Notes: a model not told the origin generated them from the sequence alone. A DNA stretch of 64,000 bases from Flavisphingomonas formosensis (GCF_009755815.1 NZ_WRPK01000004.1:186001-250000); one strand, 5' to 3'. Counted from the first letter of the stretch, positions 44,882 through 55,046 are shown. Program-made: numbers and translations.

Positions 44882-46332
44882 TGGGTGCGCCTCGATCCGT
44901 GCGCCGCCTGTGGCTTGGCGGGCTGGTGTCCGTCGCCCTGGCCGGCGGCGGGGCTGAGGCGGCGTCGCTGCGCGAGGCGCTGATTTCGGCTTATAACAGC
45001 AATCCGGAGATGACCGGCGCGCGCGCCGCGCAGGATGCGCGCGACGCCGATGTGGGCATCGCCAAGGCCGGAGCGCGGCCCAATGTCGGCGCGACGGCCG
45101 ACTATACCGAGAATCTGCGCCGCTCCGGCCTGAACCTCACCTCGCCGAACCGGCAGCTCACCGCGGGCATCAATGCCTCGATCCCGATCTACCAGGGCGG
45201 GGCGGTGTCCAACGGCATCAAGGCGGCGAAGCTGCGCAATACCGCCGGCCTCTCGACGCTCCGGTCCAGCGAGGCGGATGTGTTCACGCAGGTCGTCGCC
45301 GCCTATATGGACGTGATCCGCGATACCGCGATCGTCGAGCTCAATCAGAAGAATGTCAGCGTGCTCGACACCAATTTGCGCGCGACCAACGACCGGTTCG
45401 AGGTCGGCGACGTCACCAAGACGGACGTTGCCCAGTCCGAAGCGCGCCTCGCCGGCGCGCGGAGCCAGCTGGACGCCGCCGAGGCGACGCTGACCGCGAG
45501 CCGCGAGACATATTTGCGGGTGATCGGCCTGGTCGCCGACATGCTGGATCCGCCACCGCCTTTGCCCAATCTGCCGCAGGATACGCAGGACGCGGTCGAG
45601 GTGGCCGTCGCCAACAATCCGGATCTGCTAGCGGCGCGCAAGAATGCCGAGGCGTTCGGCTACGACATCAAGGTAGCGAAGGCGGCGCGGATGCCGCGTC
45701 TCTCAGCGGTCGGCGGCGCCAACTATCTGAATTATTTCAATTCGCTGCCGGCTTCTTCCTCGCTCGGAGGCGAGAGCATCGGCACCTTCACCCAGCATGG
45801 CGCCACCACCTCGGCCGGCCTGTCGCTGACCATCCCGCTCTATCAGGGCGGCCTGCCGAGTGCCCAGGTGCGCAGGGCCGAGGCCGAGGCGCGCCAGGCG
45901 CTGGAGCAGGTGGTGGCGGTGGAACGCAACGTCGTCGCCCAGGCACGATCGACCTTCGCCAATTATCAGGCGGCGCTGGCGGTGATCAAATCCTCCGAAA
46001 CCGCTGTCTCCGCCAACGAACTGGCGCTCGAAGGCACCCGGGCGGAGAATACGGTGGGCACGCGCAACGTGCTCGACGTGCTGAACGCCGAGCAGGAGTT
46101 GCTCAACTCGCGGGTGCAGCTCGTCAGCGCCCGTCGCGACGCCTATGTCGCCGGCTTCGCGTTGCTCGCGGCGATGGGCAGGGCGGGGGCGGCGGATCTC
46201 GGCCTGGATGGCGGCACGCTCTACGATCCCTCGATCCATTATCGCAAGGCCGCGAACGACTGGTCCGACTGGCACGGCGACGGGCCGCCGAGAGCGGTTG
46301 CGACTCCGACCTACGGGCCGACGGAGAAATAA
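44881..46332 (+). CDS. tolC: TolC family outer membrane channel protein
   Basis: 483 residues: signal peptide (about 1-28, cleaved near GAEAAS) and then two repeats of the outer membrane efflux protein domain. Characteristic features are AAYMDVIRDTAIVELNQKNV, RFEVGDVTKTDVAQSEARLAGA and, in the second half, VGTRNVLDVLNAEQELLNSRVQLV. TolC trimers form the exit duct of type I secretion and RND pumps. It is translationally coupled to the upstream methyltransferase gene, an arrangement frequent in alphaproteobacteria. Confidence 0.94.
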   Translation: MGAPRSVRRLWLGGLVSVALAGGGAEAASLREALISAYNSNPEMTGARAAQDARDADVGIAKAGARPNVGATADYTENLRRSGLNLTSPNRQLTAGINASIPIYQGGAVSNGIKAAKLRNTAGLSTLRSSEADVFTQVVAAYMDVIRDTAIVELNQKNVSVLDTNLRATNDRFEVGDVTKTDVAQSEARLAGARSQLDAAEATLTASRETYLRVIGLVADMLDPPPPLPNLPQDTQDAVEVAVANNPDLLAARKNAEAFGYDIKVAKAARMPRLSAVGGANYLNYFNSLPASSSLGGESIGTFTQHGATTSAGLSLTIPLYQGGLPSAQVRRAEAEARQALEQVVAVERNVVAQARSTFANYQAALAVIKSSETAVSANELALEGTRAENTVGTRNVLDVLNAEQELLNSRVQLVSARRDAYVAGFALLAAMGRAGAADLGLDGGTLYDPSIHYRKAANDWSDWHGDGPPRAVATPTYGPTEK

Positions 46333-46443
46333 GCCGTTTCAACCTTCCCCGGCACGGGCGGCGACGACGAAACAGGCGGTGAAGCTGTGATGCACGCGCA
46401 ACATGGGGTCGGCGGTTAACGGATCGGTGAGGAAGCCCGTGAC

Positions 46444-46899
46444 ATGGCTGGAAATGTGATTAATATCGGGCCCGCTATGGGGGATGTTCGCCACGAACCG
46501 TCGATGGAAGACATACTCGCTTCCATCAAGCGTATCATCGCAGAGGATGGCGCCGGGCCGGCGCCTTCTCCCGCCGCGCGACCGCGGCCGCGCGTGGTCC
46601 CCGATCCTGAGCCGAGCGCCGATTCGCAGGACAGCGTGCTGGAGCTGACCCAGACGGTCGACGTCGATCAGGACGGGCCTCTCGTGTCCGGCGATGCCGC
46701 GGAGGCCAGCCGCGCGGCCCTTGCCCGTCTTGCCACGATGTCGATCAAGTCCGAACCCGGCCTCGACAACACGCTGGAAGGGCTGGTGCGCGAGTTGTTG
46801 AAGCCATTGCTCAAGGAATGGCTCGACGCCAATCTTCCCGAACTCGTGGAAACGCTCGTGACGCGCGAGATAGCCCGTATCACCGGCACCAGCCTCTGA
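46444..46899 (+). CDS. popZ: PopZ-like polar organising protein (DUF2497)
   Basis: 151 residues. The N-terminal helix EPSMEDILASIKRIIAED (about 19-36) and C-terminal helix block LVRELLKPLLKEWLDANLPELVE are both PopZ hallmarks. They are joined by an acidic, proline-rich disordered middle (PAPSPAARPRPRVVPDPEP). PopZ forms polar condensates that tether the chromosome origin. ATG at 46444 has GAGGAA upstream; ATG at 46477 is an alternative. The family often lies beside valS, which here begins 2.8 kb downstream after an S9 peptidase and a small gene. Confidence 0.88.
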   Translation: MAGNVINIGPAMGDVRHEPSMEDILASIKRIIAEDGAGPAPSPAARPRPRVVPDPEPSADSQDSVLELTQTVDVDQDGPLVSGDAAEASRAALARLATMSIKSEPGLDNTLEGLVRELLKPLLKEWLDANLPELVETLVTREIARITGTSL

Positions 46900-46917
46900 G
46901 CCTTTAGAGAACGGCGT

Positions 46918-47120
46918 CCTCATCCTCCCCGGAACGGGGCTACCGGATTCACGCATCGGTTTGTGTCGCTTTTTTCCCGTCATGCCAGCGGAAGCTGGCA
47001 TCACTCTCGACAGGCAGCCGGATGACTGCGCAGAGCGACCCCAGCTTTCGCTGGGGTGACGAAGAGGGGAAAGCTCCCAATCAACGATGTGTGAATGCCA
47101 CAGCCCCCTGCGGGGAGGAT
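46918..47120. repeat. Nested repeats: outer palindromic element split by an 83-bp element
   Basis: The ends CCTCATCCTCCCCGGAACGG (46918-) and CCCCTGCGGGGAGGAT (47105-47120) match the ends of the elements at 34641 and 54881. Inside is an 83-bp unit (46979-47061) starting GTCATGCCAGCGGAAGCTGG and ending CCCCAGC-TTTC-GCTGGGG-TGACG, a close copy of 49321-49403. It fills most of the 309-nt gap between popZ and the S9 peptidase gene; no coding sequence or convincing promoter was seen in the rest. Confidence 0.75.
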
Positions 47121-47208
47121 TAATACGCGCTCTTCGTTTCATGCGATTGCCCTGCCAGACCCTGTCCGGCGGCTTTCCGTAAAGGGAAAGTGCTGCTAAT
47201 TGCGGGCG

Positions 47209-49251
47209 ATGAAAGCCGTTATGATCGCGGGCCTGGGTGCGCTCGCCATTATCAGCACCTCCACCGCCATCGCCCGACCCTTCACGCCGGACGATCTCGT
47301 CAACCTCCGCCGCATCGGCGATCCCGCCGTTTCGTCCGACGGCCATTGGGCCGCCTTTTCGCTGCGCGAGACCGATCTCGCCGCGAACAAGGGCCGCACC
47401 GACATCTGGCTGCTCGATCTGACGAAGAAGGGCGCGAAGCCGATCGCCTTCGCCGCCGATCCTGCCGCGAGCGAGAGCAGCCCGCAATTTTCGAGCGACG
47501 GCCGGACCCTCTATTATCTGTCCGACAAGGGCGGCGGCGCGGTGTGGAGCAAGCCGCTGGGCGGCGGCGAGGCGCACCAGGTGACGGCGCCCGCCTTCGA
47601 CATTTCAGGCTTCAAGGTCGCGCCCGGCGACGGCCGCGTCGCCGTGTGGGCGGACCGTCCGCTCGATTGCGCCGACCTCGCCTGCAAGCAGCCGGAGCCC
47701 GCGGCCACTGCCGGCAGCGGGCGCGTCTATGACAAGCTGTTCGTGCGGCATTGGGATACATGGTCCGACCACCAGCGCTCGCGCCTGTTCACCTTGCCGA
47801 TCGCCAATGGCGCGGCGCAGGGCAATGGCGTGCTGATCTCGAAGGGATTGGAAGGTGACGTACCCTCCAAGCCGTTCGGCGGCGGCGAGGAGATCGGCTG
47901 GAGCCCGGACGGCGCGACGCTCTATTTCGCGCTGCGCGAGGCGGGCCGGATCGAGGCGCGCTCGACCAATCTCGACATCTTCGCCGCGCCCGCCGACGGG
48001 TCAGCCGCGCCGAAGAATCTGACCGCCGCCAACCAGGCGACCGACAATTGGCCCGTCGTCTCGCCCGACGGACGCTATCTCGCCTGGGCGGCGATGAAGC
48101 GGCCGACCTATGAGAGCGACCGGATGGTCGTGCAGATCCGCGATCTCAAGACCGGCGAGACGCGCGCCCTCACCGAGGGCTGGGACCGATCGGTCGCATC
48201 GATTGCCTGGGCGCCCAATTCGCGCAGCCTGTACGTCACCGCGCTCGACCATCTCGACGAGCCGCTGTTCCAGGTCGACCTGGCCGACGGCAAGGTGCGG
48301 CGGATGACCGGCGAAGGCAGCGTCGCCGCCGCGGTGCCAAGCGGCAACGGCGTGCTCTACACGCTCAACAGCCTGACCGAGCCCGGCGATCTCTACCGGC
48401 TCGACGAATATGGCAAGCCCGCCCGCCTGACCGTCGTCAACGCCGACAAGCTCGCCGGCATCGACATGCCCGAGGCGACCCGCTTCAGCTTCGCCGGTGC
48501 CAATGGCGACACGGTGTGGGGCTATGCGGTGAAGCCGCCGGCGCTCGCCAAGGACGCCAAGGCGCCGATCGCCTTCCTCGTCCATGGCGGCCCCCAGGGC
48601 AGCTTCGGCAATGGCTGGTCCTATCGCTGGAACCCGGCGGTGTTCACCGGCGCTGGCTATGGCGCGGTGATGATCGATTTCCACGGGTCGGTCGGCTACG
48701 GCCAGGCCTTCACCGACAGCATCAACCGCGATTGGGGCGGCAAGCCGTTCCAGGACCTGAAATTCGGCCTTGCCGCGGCGACCGCGAAATTCCCCTGGCT
48801 GAATGCGGATGACGCTTGCGCACTCGGCGCCTCCTATGGCGGCTTCATGATGAACTGGATCGCCGGCAACTGGCCGGACCGATTCCGCTGCATCGTCAAC
48901 CATGACGGCGTGTTCGACGCGCGCGGCATGGCCTATGAGACCGAGGAGCTCTGGTTCGACGAATGGGAGCATGGCGGCCCCTATTATGAGAAGCCGGAAG
49001 AGTATGAGAAATGGAACCCGGTGAACCACGTCACCGCGTGGAAGACGCCGATGCTGATCATCCACAGCGAGAAAGACTTCCGCATCCCAGTGACGCAGGG
49101 GCTGGGCGCCTTCACCGCGCTCCAGCAGCGCAGCATCCCGTCGCGCCTGCTCGTCTTCCCCGACGAGAATCACTGGGTGCTGAAGCCGAAGAACAGCCTG
49201 CAATGGCATCACGAGGTGCTGGGCTGGCTGGCGCAGTGGACGAAGAAATAG
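47209..49251 (+). CDS. Exported S9 family peptidase (dipeptidyl/acylaminoacyl peptidase type)
   Basis: 680 residues: signal peptide (KAVMIAGLGALAIISTSTAIA, about 1-22) and seven-blade propeller region with DPAVSSDGHWAAF, SPQFSSDGRTLYYLS and WPVVSPDGRYLAWA repeats. The C-terminal alpha/beta hydrolase domain has triad Ser542 in GASYGGFM, Asp623 in HSEKDFRIP, and His655 in DENHWV. It trims dipeptides or acylated residues from peptides in the periplasm. ATG at 47209 was chosen; a TTG nine bases earlier is possible. It sits between popZ and valS, flanked on both sides by the same 83-bp repeat in direct orientation. Confidence 0.92.
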   Translation: MKAVMIAGLGALAIISTSTAIARPFTPDDLVNLRRIGDPAVSSDGHWAAFSLRETDLAANKGRTDIWLLDLTKKGAKPIAFAADPAASESSPQFSSDGRTLYYLSDKGGGAVWSKPLGGGEAHQVTAPAFDISGFKVAPGDGRVAVWADRPLDCADLACKQPEPAATAGSGRVYDKLFVRHWDTWSDHQRSRLFTLPIANGAAQGNGVLISKGLEGDVPSKPFGGGEEIGWSPDGATLYFALREAGRIEARSTNLDIFAAPADGSAAPKNLTAANQATDNWPVVSPDGRYLAWAAMKRPTYESDRMVVQIRDLKTGETRALTEGWDRSVASIAWAPNSRSLYVTALDHLDEPLFQVDLADGKVRRMTGEGSVAAAVPSGNGVLYTLNSLTEPGDLYRLDEYGKPARLTVVNADKLAGIDMPEATRFSFAGANGDTVWGYAVKPPALAKDAKAPIAFLVHGGPQGSFGNGWSYRWNPAVFTGAGYGAVMIDFHGSVGYGQAFTDSINRDWGGKPFQDLKFGLAAATAKFPWLNADDACALGASYGGFMMNWIAGNWPDRFRCIVNHDGVFDARGMAYETEELWFDEWEHGGPYYEKPEEYEKWNPVNHVTAWKTPMLIIHSEKDFRIPVTQGLGAFTALQQRSIPSRLLVFPDENHWVLKPKNSLQWHHEVLGWLAQWTKK

Positions 49252-49320
49252 GCTTTCGATACAGGTAGGTAATCTACTATTCTAACGAGGTGAACCAGAA
49301 GTTCGCTCTATTCTTTCCTG

Positions 49321-49403
49321 GTCATGCCAGCGGAAGCTGGCATCACTTTCGACAGGGGGGCGGGTGACTGTTGAGAGCGACCCCAGCTTCCGCTGGGGTG
49401 ACG
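49321..49403. repeat. 83-bp interspersed repeat, copy at 49.3 kb
   Basis: Same length, orientation and ends as 46979-47061: a left hairpin TGCCAGCGGAAGCTGGCA and a right hairpin CCCCAGCTTCCGCTGGGG followed by TGACG. The centres differ at several positions. Together they bracket the S9 peptidase gene. Confidence 0.85.
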
Positions 49404-49462
49404 CAGGCGTGGTGGAAGGAACCCGATCAAGCGCTCGATGCTAGAGTTGGCAGGAGACCGTG

Positions 49463-49693
49463 ATGAAGGTCGAAATCGTCAATGGGCCGCTTGATATCGG
49501 GAAACCGAGCAAACCCAGATATCGGATGCGTCGTGAAAACGGCGAATGGGTCCGTGTTCGTGTCGTTGATGCGGATAGCCCGACCTTTGCAGCAGATTTT
49601 CTGGCTGCGTTCAGGGCCAATGTCCGTCGCGTGCGTAGGGAGCGGCGGGTAGCGGAGGCGGAGCAGATGGCATCCTCATCTCGCGATTCATAG
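49463..49693 (+). CDS. Small hypothetical basic protein
   Basis: 76 residues, soluble and basic, with [37 protein letters not shown] near the N-terminus and an Arg-rich C-terminal helix ([18 protein letters not shown]). Not recognised. The ribosome site GGAG lies 7 nt before ATG at 49463 (a GTG three bases earlier is possible), which supports translation. It lies between the S9 peptidase and valS, just after an 83-bp repeat. Confidence 0.5.
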   Translation: MKVEIVNGPLDIGKPSKPRYRMRRENGEWVRVRVVDADSPTFAADFLAAFRANVRRVRRERRVAEAEQMASSSRDS

Positions 49694-49733
49694 GTTTGCG
49701 CGGCCCGTTCCGCCCGCTAAAGCCGCGGGCATC

Positions 49734-52382
49734 ATGACCGATCTGCCCAAGACCTTCGACCCCGGCGCCATCGAGGCGCGCTGGTACGCCCATTGGGAAA
49801 GCGCGGGGCGGTTCCGTCCCGAGCGCCCGGACGCGCAGCCCTTCACTATCGTGATCCCGCCGCCCAATGTGACGGGGTCGCTGCACATCGGCCATGCGCT
49901 CGACAATACGCTGCAGGACATATTGATCCGCCATGCCCGCCTGCAGGGCAAGGACGCGCTGTGGGTGGTCGGCACCGATCATGCCGGCATCGCGACGCAG
50001 ATGGTGGTCGAGCGGCAGCTCAACGAGCGCCAGCAGAAGCGCACCGATTTCAGCCGCGAGGCCTTCATCGCCAAGGTGTGGGAGTGGAAGGAGGAGAGCG
50101 GCGGCACGATCACGCGCCAGCTCCGCCGTCTCGGCGCCTCTTGCGACTGGGCGAACGAGCGCTTCACGATGGACGAGGGCTTCAGCCGCGCGGTCATCAA
50201 GGTGTTCGTCGATCTCCACCGCGAAGGCCTGATCTATCGCGACAAGCGGCTGGTGAACTGGGATCCGGGCCTGCGCACCGCGATCTCGGATCTCGAGGTC
50301 GAGACCAAGGAGGTGCAGGGCAAGTTCTGGCACTTCTCCTATCCGCTCGCCGACGGCTCCGGCGCGATCTCGGTCGCGACGACGCGGCCGGAGACGATGC
50401 TGGCGGACATGGCCGTCGCGGTGAATCCCGAGGATGAGCGCTACAAGGCGCTGATCGGCAAGCAGGTACGGCTGCCGATCACCGGCCGGTTGATCCCGAT
50501 CGTGGCGGACGAGCATGCCGATCCCGAGCTCGGCTCGGGCGCGGTGAAGATCACGCCGGGGCATGACTTCAACGATTTCGAGGTGGGCAAGCGCGCCGGG
50601 TTCAAGCCGGCCGACATGCTCAACATGCTCGATGCCGACGCGAACCTGATCCAGACCGCCGACGGCCTGATCCCCGACGATCTGCTCGGCCTGCCGGGCT
50701 CCGTTGCGCGCGCGAGCGTCGTCGAGCGGATGGAAGCGCTCGGTCTGCTCGAAAAGGTCGAGGATCGGGCGATCCAGACGCCTTATGGCGATCGTTCGGG
50801 CGCGGTGATCGAACCGTGGTTGACCGATCAATGGTATGTCGATGCCGCGACGCTCGCCGGCCCGGCCATCGCGGCCGTGCGTGATGGCGCCATCCGCGTC
50901 GTGCCCGAGACGTGGAAGAAGACCTGGTTCAACTGGCTGGAGAATATCCAGCCCTGGTGCGTCTCGCGCCAGCTCTGGTGGGGCCACCAGATCCCGGCCT
51001 GGTATGACGAGGACGGCACGCCCTATGTCGCCGAGGACGAGGCGGTAGCGCAGGCGCTGGCCGGCAACAAGAAGCTGACGCGCGATCCCGACGTGCTCGA
51101 CACCTGGTTCTCGTCCGCCTTGTGGCCGTTCGGCACGCTCGGCTGGCCGGATCAGACGACGGCGCTCTCCCGCCACTATCCCAACGACGTGCTGATCTCC
51201 GGCTTCGACATCCTGTTCTTCTGGGATGCGCGCATGGCGATGCAGGGGCTGCACTTCATGAAGGAAGTGCCGTGGAAGACGCTGTATCTGCACGGCCTCG
51301 TCAGGGCGGCCGACGGTTCGAAAATGTCGAAGTCGAAGGGCAACACGGTCGATCCGCTGGGCCTCATCGACAGATATGGCGCAGATGCGCTGCGCTTCAC
51401 GCTGACCGCGATGGAGAGCCAGGGCCGCGACATCAAGCTCGATGAAAAGCGGGTCGAGGGCTATCGCAACTTCGCGACCAAGCTGTGGAATGCCGCGCGC
51501 TTCGCCCAGTCCAACGGCATCGGCGCCTCCGCGACGATCGAGCCGCCGGCGGCCCAACTGCCGGTCAACCGCTGGATCGTCGCCGAGACGGTCAAGACCG
51601 TGCAGGCGCTCGATCTCGCGCTCGCCGACCTGCGTTTCGACGAAAGCGCCAACAGCATCTACCAGTTCGTCTGGGCGACCTTCTGCGACTGGTATCTGGA
51701 GCTGATCAAGCCGCTGCTCGGCCCCGAATCCGCCGCAGCGGAGGCGGCCGAGACGCGCGCGGTGGCGGGCTGGGTGCTCGACCAGATATTGGTGATGCTG
51801 CATCCCTTCATGCCGTTCATCACCGAGGAACTGTGGCATGCGCTGGGCGAGCGGTCCTACGACCTTATCCTGGCGAAATGGCCGATGGCCGACGCGCGGG
51901 CGATCGATCCTGCGGCGCAGGCGGAGATCGACTGGCTGATCCGGCTGGTCGGCGAGATTCGCACCGCGCGGGCCGAGCTCAACGTGCCGCCGGGCGCGCG
52001 CCTGCCGATGATCGTGCGCGACGCACAGCCGCGCACCGAGGCGCGCCTCGGCGCCCAGCAGGCGGCGCTCGCTCGCCTGGCGCGGATCGAGAGCGTCACG
52101 ATCGGCGGCGCTGCGACGGGCGGCGCCGCGCAGATCGTGGTCGACGAGGCGACCTTCGTGCTGCCGCTGGAGGGCGTGATCGATCTTGCCGCGGAGCGCA
52201 GCCGCCTCGACAAGGCCGCCGCCGCTGCCGAGAAGGAGCGGGACTCGCTGGGCGGCCGGTTGTCCAATCCGTCCTTCGTCGAAAAGGCCAAGCCCGAGGC
52301 GGTCGCGAAGGCACGGGAGGATCATGCCGCCAAGTCTGCGGAGGCGGATCGCCTGCGGGCCGCGCTGGCTCGGCTGGGATGA
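49734..52382 (+). CDS. valS: Valyl-tRNA synthetase
   Basis: 882-residue class I synthetase. HIGH motif at 51-54 ([10 protein letters not shown]), large CP1 editing domain (about 190-350, [15 protein letters not shown]), KMSKS at 530-534, anticodon-binding helical domain, and a C-terminal coiled-coil ([24 protein letters not shown]). It charges tRNA-Val and hydrolyses mischarged Thr-tRNA. ATG at 49734 has only a weak ribosome site, but the N-terminus [19 protein letters not shown] is exactly that of the family. A single hairpin repeat follows the stop. Confidence 0.97.
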   Translation: MTDLPKTFDPGAIEARWYAHWESAGRFRPERPDAQPFTIVIPPPNVTGSLHIGHALDNTLQDILIRHARLQGKDALWVVGTDHAGIATQMVVERQLNERQQKRTDFSREAFIAKVWEWKEESGGTITRQLRRLGASCDWANERFTMDEGFSRAVIKVFVDLHREGLIYRDKRLVNWDPGLRTAISDLEVETKEVQGKFWHFSYPLADGSGAISVATTRPETMLADMAVAVNPEDERYKALIGKQVRLPITGRLIPIVADEHADPELGSGAVKITPGHDFNDFEVGKRAGFKPADMLNMLDADANLIQTADGLIPDDLLGLPGSVARASVVERMEALGLLEKVEDRAIQTPYGDRSGAVIEPWLTDQWYVDAATLAGPAIAAVRDGAIRVVPETWKKTWFNWLENIQPWCVSRQLWWGHQIPAWYDEDGTPYVAEDEAVAQALAGNKKLTRDPDVLDTWFSSALWPFGTLGWPDQTTALSRHYPNDVLISGFDILFFWDARMAMQGLHFMKEVPWKTLYLHGLVRAADGSKMSKSKGNTVDPLGLIDRYGADALRFTLTAMESQGRDIKLDEKRVEGYRNFATKLWNAARFAQSNGIGASATIEPPAAQLPVNRWIVAETVKTVQALDLALADLRFDESANSIYQFVWATFCDWYLELIKPLLGPESAAAEAAETRAVAGWVLDQILVMLHPFMPFITEELWHALGERSYDLILAKWPMADARAIDPAAQAEIDWLIRLVGEIRTARAELNVPPGARLPMIVRDAQPRTEARLGAQQAALARLARIESVTIGGAATGGAAQIVVDEATFVLPLEGVIDLAAERSRLDKAAAAAEKERDSLGGRLSNPSFVEKAKPEAVAKAREDHAAKSAEADRLRAALARLG

Positions 52383-52395
52383 AGCCGTATTTCGT

Positions 52396-52420
52396 TATGC
52401 CGGTTTCCGCCGGCATGACG
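52396..52420. repeat. Single REP-type hairpin after valS
   Basis: ATGCCGGTTTCCGCCGGCAT is a near-perfect hairpin followed by GACG, in the 105-nt gap to the MATE gene. It could also serve as a weak terminator. Confidence 0.5.
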
Positions 52421-52487
52421 CGTTGTTAAAAAGCGACATGGCCGCTTCCGGCCTTCCCATAGGACCTCCGCGGCCATAGGGCGGGGC

Positions 52488-53957
52488 ATGGAAGCTGACG
52501 CCCCGATTCCCAATGTCCGGCCTGGTCAGAAGGATCTGACGAGCGGCCCGATCACGCGAACCCTGCTGGTGTTCGCGCTGCCGACGCTTGCGTCCTCGAT
52601 CCTCCAGTCGCTCAACGGTTCGATCAACGCAGTCTGGATCGGGCAGTTTCTCGGTGAAAAGGCGATCGCGGCGACCACCAACGCCAATATCGTGATGTTC
52701 CTGATGTTCTCCGCGGTGTTCGGCTTCGGCATGGCGGCGACGATCCTGATCGGCCAGAGCATCGGCCGGCGCGACGTCGATGCCGCGCGCCGCGTGATCG
52801 GCACCGCCTTCGGCATATTCGTGCTCGCCTCGCTGGTGACGATGACGGCGGGCTGGTTTTTGGCGCCTGCCTTGTTGCGTCTGCTGGCGACTCCGGCCGA
52901 CGTCTATCCGCTGGCGCTCGCCTATCTGCGCGTGATCTTCCTCTCGATGCCGCCGACCTTCCTGTCGACGCTGCTCATCATGTCGCTGCGCGGGACCGGC
53001 GATTCGCTGACGCCGCTGTGGTTCATGGCGCTTTCCGCCGTGATCGACGTCGCGCTCAATCCGGTGCTGATCCGCGGGCTGGGGCCGATACCCGCCATGG
53101 GCATAGCCGGATCGGCGACGGCGACGCTGATCGCCAATTATGTGAGCTTCGTCAGCCTCGTCGCCTATATCTATGCGCGCGACCTGCTGATCCGGCTGCG
53201 CGGCCCGGAACTGCGCTATATCCTGCCGCAGGGCGCGCTGCTGCGCATGATCTTCGCCAAGGGCCTGCCGATGGGCTTGCAGGTGCTGGTCTTCTCGACG
53301 TCGGCGCTCGCGATGATCGGTCTCGTCAATCGGCAGGGCACCGCGACCACTGCGGCCTATGGCGCGTCCAGCCAGCTTTGGACCTACATCCAGATGCCGG
53401 CGATGGCGGTGGGCGCGGCGGTCAGTGCTATGGCGGCGCAGAATATCGGCGCCGGTCGCTGGGATCGCGTCGGCCTGGTCGCGCGTGCCGGCATCATGAT
53501 GAACCTCGTGGTGACCGGCGCCCTGATCCTGATCATCGGCCTGGCCGATCGCCACGTGCTGTGGCTGTTTCTCGGCAATGACGACCATGCGATCGCGATC
53601 GCGCGGCACATCAACCTGGTCGTTTCCTGGAGCTTCGCGCTGTTCGGGATCGGCATGGTGCTGACCGCCGTCGTGCGCGCCAACGGTGCGGTGGTCGCGC
53701 CGCTGATCATCCTGATCGTCAGCGTCTTTCCGGTGCGCTTCATGATCGCGCTTACCGGCTTGCCGCATTGGGGCGCCGAGGCGCTGTGGTGGAGCTTTCC
53801 GGCCGGTTCGATCGCCTCGTTGATCCTGCAGGCGCTCTATTATCGCAGCGGCCGCTGGAAGACGCTGCGTATGGCGGTGCCGCCGAGCCCGATGGAAGCG
53901 GAAGAGCAGGCGCTCAGCGATTGCGAGCCGGCGGGACGGATGTACCCGGCGGGGTGA
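52488..53957 (+). CDS. MATE family multidrug/cation efflux transporter
   Basis: 489 residues with 12 predicted membrane helices in two MatE halves. The first half begins ITRTLLVFALPTLASSILQSLNGSINAVWIG and includes FLSTLLIMSLRGTGDS; the second begins GLPMGLQVLVFSTSALAMI with AQNIGAGRWDRVG. It exports drugs or metabolites by Na+ or H+ exchange. ATG at 52488 follows GGGGC. Monocistronic; no adjacent regulator. Confidence 0.93.
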   Translation: MEADAPIPNVRPGQKDLTSGPITRTLLVFALPTLASSILQSLNGSINAVWIGQFLGEKAIAATTNANIVMFLMFSAVFGFGMAATILIGQSIGRRDVDAARRVIGTAFGIFVLASLVTMTAGWFLAPALLRLLATPADVYPLALAYLRVIFLSMPPTFLSTLLIMSLRGTGDSLTPLWFMALSAVIDVALNPVLIRGLGPIPAMGIAGSATATLIANYVSFVSLVAYIYARDLLIRLRGPELRYILPQGALLRMIFAKGLPMGLQVLVFSTSALAMIGLVNRQGTATTAAYGASSQLWTYIQMPAMAVGAAVSAMAAQNIGAGRWDRVGLVARAGIMMNLVVTGALILIIGLADRHVLWLFLGNDDHAIAIARHINLVVSWSFALFGIGMVLTAVVRANGAVVAPLIILIVSVFPVRFMIALTGLPHWGAEALWWSFPAGSIASLILQALYYRSGRWKTLRMAVPPSPMEAEEQALSDCEPAGRMYPAG

Positions 53958-53995
53958 GGGCGGCGCTACCGGTCAAAGCGACCCGTTTGTTCTTC

Positions 53996-54024
53996 GTCAT
54001 CCCGGACTTGATCCGGGGTGAGGC
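53996..54024. repeat. Single hairpin repeat unit
   Basis: CGTCATCCCGGACTTGATCC followed by GGGGTGAG forms one REP-type hairpin in the gap between the convergent MATE and proC genes. Only one unit is present. Confidence 0.5.
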
Positions 54025-54074
54025 ATCGATCTCAAACCATCACTTTTCCAACAGTGGCGGGCGGAAAAGCCCGT

Positions 54075-54860
54075 TCAACCCGCAAGCTCGCGCGAGCGTT
54101 TCGCGCAGGCGTCGGCTGCGTCGGCGACCAGCTTGTCGAGCGCGTCGTCGGCGTCGAAGCGGGCCAGCGCCGCGGCGGTGGTGCCGCCGGGGCTGGTGAC
54201 TTCCACGCGCAGGTCCGCGATCGGGTCGGAGCGGGAGTCGGCGAGGGCGCCGGCACCGGAGAAAGTGGCGCGGGCCAGCTTCATCGCCAGTTCGGGCGGC
54301 AGGCCCTCGCGTTCGCCGGCGCGGGCCAGAGCCTCGGTGAAGCGGAAGAAATAGGCAGGTCCGCTGCCCGAGACGGCGGTGACGGCATCGATCTGCGCCT
54401 CGGTCTCGACCCATACCGTCTCGCCGACCGCCTTCAGCAGCATCTCGGCATAGGCGCGTGCCGCGCCGTCGACATTGGGGCCGGCGACCAGCGCGGTGAT
54501 GCCCTTGCCGATCGCGGCCGGCGTGTTGGGCATGGTGCGTACGACACGTGCCTTGTCGCCGAGGATGGCGGTGTAGCGCGCGACGGTCGCGCCCGCGGCG
54601 ACCGAGACGAACAGGGCGTCCTGCTCGGCCAGGGGAATGAGCGAGGGCAGCACCTGATCCAGCATCTGCGGCTTCACGGCGATGACGACGGTGAGCGGCT
54701 GGGGGAGATGCCGGGCGTCGTCCAGCGTGTCGAGCTTGCGTGTCCCGTCGATCGCAGGCGCCATCGGATCGAACACGGCGACCGATTCCGTCGCGATCCA
54801 TCCTCGCGCCAGCGCGCCGCCCATCCGGCCGCTTCCGATCAGCAGCACGCTTCCGCTCAT
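54075..54860 (-). CDS. proC: Pyrroline-5-carboxylate reductase
   Basis: 261 residues. N-terminal Rossmann motif LIGSGRMGGALARGW (about 7-21), VIAVKPQML, MPNTPAAIGKG, and the family signature around SGSGPAYFF and EVTSPGGTTAAALARF. It reduces pyrroline-5-carboxylate to proline with NAD(P)H. ATG at 54860 is at the family start. A palindromic element lies immediately upstream (54881-55019), so the gene's promoter must lie within or beyond it. Confidence 0.95.
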   Translation of the reverse strand: MSGSVLLIGSGRMGGALARGWIATESVAVFDPMAPAIDGTRKLDTLDDARHLPQPLTVVIAVKPQMLDQVLPSLIPLAEQDALFVSVAAGATVARYTAILGDKARVVRTMPNTPAAIGKGITALVAGPNVDGAARAYAEMLLKAVGETVWVETEAQIDAVTAVSGSGPAYFFRFTEALARAGEREGLPPELAMKLARATFSGAGALADSRSDPIADLRVEVTSPGGTTAAALARFDADDALDKLVADAADACAKRSRELAG

Positions 54861-54880
54861 GTCCTAACTCCCTGCGAAAT

Positions 54881-55019
54881 CTCATCCTCCCCGAAACGGG
54901 GAGGGGACCGCGCGCAGCGCGGTGGAGGGGGCCCGTTGACGGCAGGCGCTACGTCCGTTGCACGCGGGAACCCCTCCACCATGCTGCGCATGGTCCCCCT
55001 CCCCCTGCGGGGAGGATGA
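54881..55019. repeat. Intergenic palindromic element, sister of the in-gene copy at 34641
   Basis: 139 bp with inverted ends CTCATCCTCCCCGAAACGGG and CCCCTGCGGGGAGGATGA. Internal blocks are GCGCGCAGCGCGGTGGAGGG and CCCCTCCACCATGCTGCGCA. It differs from the 34641-34781 copy mainly in the centre. It fills nearly the whole gap between proC and hyuB, both on the minus strand. Confidence 0.85.
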
Positions 55020-55046
55020 AGGGGGTAAGAGGCTTGGGCGCTTCGA

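Noticed and set aside
49611-52325. Open frame of about 900 codons antisense to valS
   Set aside because: It is the complementary frame of a high-GC gene; composition is Arg/His/Gly-rich with no domain and it lies wholly opposite a certain gene.
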